A DNA stretch of 9,164 nucleotides, from contig JAGKWX010000039.1 in the NCBI GenBank assembly GCA_021151585.1, positions 1-9,164 of the forward strand, read 5' to 3'. Shown here piece by piece: positions 6,708 to 9,164 of the stretch. How positions within the stretch are numbered: position 1 is the stretch's first letter; each line of letters begins with the position of its first letter. The DNA is from Alphaproteobacteria bacterium (GTDB lineage Bacteria; Pseudomonadota; Gammaproteobacteria; JAGOUN01). Made by a program: the position numbers and the translations under genes. The notes beneath the pieces were generated by a model. That model saw only the letters and a program-made list of their open reading frames with translations, had not been told where the DNA came from and did not search any database.

Positions 6708-7397
6708 ATGAAAAATCCAACCGTTCTGATCATTGATGATGACGCTGATTTTTGTGAATTACTCGCAGAATATTTACAGCGAGAAGGATTTGACACACAG
6801 GCGGAACATGATGGACAAAGGGGGTATGAAGCAGCTTTGGATACTCAAGTCAGCATCATCATTTTAGATGTCATGTTGCCCAAAATGAACGGTTTTGATG
6901 TATTAAAAAAGCTAAAAAAGCAGATAAAAACGCCCGTGCTCATGCTAACAGCCAAAGGCGATGAAACTGATCAACTACAAGGTCTAGATATTGGTGCGGA
7001 TGATTATCTATCAAAGCCCTGCAGCCCCAAGCTTATTGTTGCGCGATTACGTGCTATTTTACGCCGCGTTGCAGTCAACAAAGCAGAAATTGCAGGACAA
7101 TTAAGCGTTGGAGATATTGTCGTTGATCTTCCAACCCATACGGTAACAGCTAACGAACAAGAAATAGAGCTAACAAATTCTGAATACAATATTCTATGTT
7201 GTTTAATCAAGGAAGTTGGGAAAATAGTCTCTAAAGAGGAACTAAGCGAACAAGGATTAAATCGAAAAATTAGCGCTTTTGATCGTAGCGTAGATATGCA
7301 TATTAGTAATTTAAGAAATAAGCTTAGCCTCGCGGGCCAAGATATGCTTAAAATTCGCACAATTCGCGGTGTTGGTTATTTATTAGAGAAGTCATAA
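6708..7397 (+). CDS. cpxR: CpxR-like response regulator (OmpR/PhoB family)
   Basis: A 229-residue cytoplasmic transcription factor. The receiver domain (about 4-118) has the acidic cluster Asp10-Asp12, the phosphoacceptor Asp54 in IILDVMLPKMNG, the switch Thr81 (LMLTA) and Lys103 (LSKP). The C-terminal winged-helix domain (about 128-229) contains ELTNSEYNILCCLI, the FDRSVDMHISNLRNKL recognition region and a RTIRGVGYLL wing. The FDR-x-(V/I)DMHISNLR-KL stretch and the LSEQGLNRKISAFDRS context closely resemble CpxR of Enterobacterales. A CpxA-like kinase follows after 2 bases, so the pair is one operon. CpxR homologues control envelope stress, secretion and often efflux genes, but targets here are unknown. 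The only usable in-frame start is this ATG; it has no Shine-Dalgarno sequence, and a 4-codon ORF (6697-6711) overlaps it as ATGA. The symbol reflects family resemblance, not shown orthology. Confidence 0.88.
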   Translation: MKNPTVLIIDDDADFCELLAEYLQREGFDTQAEHDGQRGYEAALDTQVSIIILDVMLPKMNGFDVLKKLKKQIKTPVLMLTAKGDETDQLQGLDIGADDYLSKPCSPKLIVARLRAILRRVAVNKAEIAGQLSVGDIVVDLPTHTVTANEQEIELTNSEYNILCCLIKEVGKIVSKEELSEQGLNRKISAFDRSVDMHISNLRNKLSLAGQDMLKIRTIRGVGYLLEKS

Positions 7398-7399
7398 AT

Positions 7400-8443
7400 A
7401 TGATGCGTAAACTATATTGGAAAATTTTTATCTGGTTCTGGCTAGCAATGTGCTTAACCATCGTTGTTATTGCTTTGGTTTCTTCACAGGTAACACAGCA
7501 ATCCTCTGGCGTTGATTTTCAACATTATAGCTTTAATCGTGGCAATATTATTTTTCGTTTTTCTGCCGCCATTCTCATCGGCGGCTTTATCTGCTATTTA
7601 TTATCTTTGTACCTATTACGTCCAATTCGTATTTTACAACGTGCCGTAAAAAAAATTGGCCAGGGGGAATTTCAAACACGTGTTGGAACAACATTGGGTA
7701 ATCGAACTGATGAAATTGGCGAACTAGCTCATGATTTTGATGACATGGCTGCGCGCCTAGAAGCATTAGTACATTCAAAACAACAATTACTACAAGACAT
7801 TTCCCATGAACTACGCTCACCTCTCGCACGCCTTTCAGTCGCCTTAGAAATAGCTCGTGATAAAAGTACAAACATAGATAAGGAATTAACTCGAATAGCC
7901 TATGAAACCGATAAATTGAATGAACTCATCAAACAAATTTTATCGCTTTCAAGCTTAGATGCAATGCAAAATAGTACTTGCTTTGAAGATATTGATTTAG
8001 TTGATATGTTGCATTCTATCGTTAGTGATGCTAACTATGAAATTCAATACCGCTCTCCATCGATACAACTAGTGACACCACATTCTTGCCGGGCACAAGT
8101 AAGTTACGCTCTCTTGCGCAGCGCAATTGAAAATATTATAAGAAACGCGTTGCGTTATTCACCAAAAGACCAAGCCATTTCCGTCACCTTGCAACAACAA
8201 GATCAATATATTCAAATAACTATCCAAGATTCTGGCCCTGGCATTCCTATTGACAAATTATCCCAAGTGTTTGATCCATTCTTTCGTGTCGATGACTCAA
8301 GAACAGAGCATACAGGCGGTTTTGGCTTGGGTTTAGCGATTGCCAAACGTGCAATTCTCTTACATAAAGGCGATATTATCGCTCAGAACCTACCCGACAA
8401 GGGATTAAGTGTGTTAGTCACCTTTCCCGTGAAACATCCTTGA
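7400..8443 (+). CDS. cpxA: CpxA-like sensor histidine kinase with almost no periplasmic domain
   Basis: An inner-membrane kinase partner of the preceding regulator, 347 residues. TM1 lies at about 8-28, a short periplasmic stretch at about 29-53 and TM2 at about 54-73. HAMP covers about 74-126. The dimerisation/phosphoacceptor domain has His136 in LLQDISHELRSPLARL, nearly identical to CpxA. The HATPase domain has the N-box ENIIRNALRYSP (244-255), G1 box DSGPGI (277-282), F-box FDPFFR (291-296) and G2 box GGFGLGLAIAK (306-316). All catalytic boxes are intact, so it should be active. E. coli CpxA is about 457 residues, and the roughly 110 missing here correspond to the periplasmic sensor domain that meets CpxP. 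Signals may therefore be sensed in the membrane. The start is ATG 7400, preceded by GAGAAG (7386-7391) in the regulator gene; a second ATG directly follows. The symbol is by resemblance. Confidence 0.87.
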   Translation: MMRKLYWKIFIWFWLAMCLTIVVIALVSSQVTQQSSGVDFQHYSFNRGNIIFRFSAAILIGGFICYLLSLYLLRPIRILQRAVKKIGQGEFQTRVGTTLGNRTDEIGELAHDFDDMAARLEALVHSKQQLLQDISHELRSPLARLSVALEIARDKSTNIDKELTRIAYETDKLNELIKQILSLSSLDAMQNSTCFEDIDLVDMLHSIVSDANYEIQYRSPSIQLVTPHSCRAQVSYALLRSAIENIIRNALRYSPKDQAISVTLQQQDQYIQITIQDSGPGIPIDKLSQVFDPFFRVDDSRTEHTGGFGLGLAIAKRAILLHKGDIIAQNLPDKGLSVLVTFPVKHP

Positions 8444-8510
8444 ACCACGAGATAAATTAGGAAATAATGAATTTGAAAAGCTTTATTAGAGTATACTCAA
8501 CAGAGACACA

Positions 8511-8515
8511 AAGGA
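8511..8515 (+). promoter_or_regulatory. Ribosome binding site of the prepilin-like gene
   Basis: AAGGA lies 7 bases before the ATG at 8523, a strong site that fixes the start. In the 79-base gap after the kinase gene there is also a -10-like TATACT at 8492-8497, but TTGAAA at 8473-8478 is only 13 bases from it, too close for a normal -35. I see no terminator in the gap, so the gene may be co-transcribed with the two-component genes. Confidence 0.55.
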
Positions 8516-8522
8516 AAAACAT

Positions 8523-8945
8523 ATGAATCGATACCGCGGCTTTTCATTAATTGAGATCATGCTGGCATTAGTTGTTATTGGCATTGGTATCAGCCTGATT
8601 TTGACTTTTTCTTCTAATACCCGACAACAAACTCACGGCCAAGCGAGCGGCAATGACTATAGCGTCATTACCAACAGCATTTTAGAACAATTTGTTGCAG
8701 ATATTCAAAAGTGCAACAAAAATATACCCGCAGGTGATTGCCCTATACAAACTCAATTCACAAACACTCAAACAATGAGCGCTTATGATTATCTTTGCGG
8801 TAATACTTCTAGCTCAACTTCTTTGAGCACATGTACTAATGGAAAAATTTCTAGCTCTCAGTATCAAAACCTTAAAACTAGTGGCCTCGACCTATTAAAA
8901 ACGACGGTTGCTCTAAGCCCAGATGCAAGTGATACAGAAAATTGA
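8523..8945 (+). CDS. Type IV prepilin-like (minor pilin or pseudopilin) protein
   Basis: A 140-residue protein with a classic class III signal: a six-residue basic leader (MNRYRG), predicted prepilin peptidase cleavage after Gly6, then FSLIEIMLALVVIGIG, with Glu11 as the conserved mature Glu5. The hydrophobic helix runs to about residue 29. The head domain (30-140) is Ser/Thr/Asn-rich, with four cysteines at 64, 73, 92 and 104 that could form two disulfides after export. The family is pilin/pseudopilin (PilE, PilV, GspH-I types); which machine it serves cannot be told. It is shorter than many PilV-type proteins, but its stop codon precedes the insertion sequence by 10 bases, so the end is the gene's own rather than made by the insertion. 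No other pilus or type II secretion genes are in the window; more could lie beyond the insertion sequence. Confidence 0.8.
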   Translation: MNRYRGFSLIEIMLALVVIGIGISLILTFSSNTRQQTHGQASGNDYSVITNSILEQFVADIQKCNKNIPAGDCPIQTQFTNTQTMSAYDYLCGNTSSSTSLSTCTNGKISSSQYQNLKTSGLDLLKTTVALSPDASDTEN

Positions 8946-8955
8946 TCAAAATTAC

Positions 8956-8973
8956 GGTTTTGTCGCAAAAATA
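8956..8973 (+). repeat. Left terminal inverted repeat of the IS6-family element
   Basis: GGTTTTGTCGCAAA agrees with the IS26 end (GGCACTGTTGCAAA) at 10 of 14 positions, including the leading GG and the TGT-x-GCAAA core typical of IS6-family ends. The inner limit is approximate because the right-hand partner is not in the window. Confidence 0.7.
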
Positions 8974-9021
8974 ATCTAGATTTGATATGCTTTGGCTAAT
9001 TTTTGACAGCATGAGGTGGTC

Positions 9022-9164
9022 ATGATTAGCTTTAAATGGAAGCATTTTCCCACAGACATTATTTTAATGGCAGTACGTTGGTATTTGGCTTATTCGTTAA
9101 GTTATCGAGACATTGAAGAATTAATGCTTGAACGAGGTATCAACGTAGATCACTCCGCTGTGAA
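9022..9164 (+). CDS. IS6-family transposase, N-terminal part
   Basis: A partial gene: 47 codons plus two bases are visible before the window ends, out of about 230 for the family. The visible protein has HFPTDIILMAVRWYLAYSLS followed by YRDIEELMLERGINVDHSAV. This matches the N-terminal helix-turn-helix region of IS26-type transposases (DIILWAVRWY, SYRELQEMLAERGVNVDHS). The catalytic DDE residues lie beyond the window. The ATG at 9022 is preceded by a GAGGTGG ribosome binding site. The ATG at 9011 is ruled out because it reaches a stop after four codons. In the full enzyme the DDE domain would cut and join the element's ends. Confidence 0.9.
   Translation, partial: MISFKWKHFPTDIILMAVRWYLAYSLSYRDIEELMLERGINVDHSAV

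Larger units (their letters stand above)
8956..9164 (+). mobile_element. IS6-family (IS26-like) insertion sequence, left end, cut by window
   Basis: The element starts with GG at 8956 and continues past the window end. It is recognised by an IS6-type terminal repeat (GGTTTTGTCGCAAA), by the transposase start 66 bases inside, and by the transposase sequence. IS6 elements move by replicative cointegrate formation and make 8-bp target duplications; the left copy would be AAAATTAC (8948-8955). A promoter-like pair, TTGTCG (8960-8965) and TGATAT (8983-8988) with 17-base spacing, begins inside the terminal repeat. The right end and second target copy are outside the window, so completeness cannot be judged. 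Confidence 0.85.

Noticed and set aside
8523..8945. Prepilin gene truncated by the insertion sequence
   Set aside because: The stop codon is 10 bases before the terminal repeat, so the reading frame ends in its own sequence and not in the element.

Overview
The window looks like chromosomal DNA of an AT-rich gammaproteobacterium. The evidence is a CpxR/CpxA-type two-component pair, a tripartite RND efflux operon, a DusB-type tRNA-modifying enzyme, a type IV prepilin-like protein and what appears to be a CsrA-titrating (CsrB/RsmY/RsmZ-like) small RNA. An intracellular or host-associated lineage such as the Legionellales would fit, but that is inference from gene types and base composition. No gene here fixes the genus.

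Layout, left to right. Positions 1-373 hold no protein gene. On the + strand, about 101-218 contains eight GGA motifs, six of them AGGA, three displayed in hairpin loops; I read this as a CsrB/Rsm-family regulatory RNA. From 374 to 6298 everything is on the minus strand in two groups. The upstream group is an endonuclease/exonuclease/phosphatase-family hydrolase (5564-6298) followed 5 nt later by a DusB-like tRNA-dihydrouridine synthase (4617-5558). The downstream group is a periplasmic adaptor (membrane fusion protein, 3415-4482) overlapping by ATGA with an RND inner-membrane pump (374-3418). No outer-membrane channel gene is present, so a TolC-like partner must be encoded elsewhere.

A 409-bp divergent intergenic region (6299-6707) rich in inverted repeats separates the minus-strand genes from a + strand block. 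That block is a CpxR-like response regulator (6708-7397), a CpxA-like sensor kinase almost without a periplasmic domain (7400-8443) and, after a 79-nt gap with its own good ribosome binding site, a short type IV prepilin-like protein (8523-8945). Ten bases past the prepilin stop codon, an IS6-family insertion sequence begins at 8956; its transposase (from 9022) is cut by the window end.

The envelope theme is coherent: a stress-type two-component system, a drug/solvent-type efflux pump, a pilin-like surface protein and a possible global post-transcriptional regulator. Nothing in the sequence proves that they regulate one another. I see no CRISPR array, tRNA, rRNA, prophage or toxin-antitoxin pair. 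The features most worth a second look are the putative CsrA-sponge RNA and the sensor-less CpxA-like kinase.
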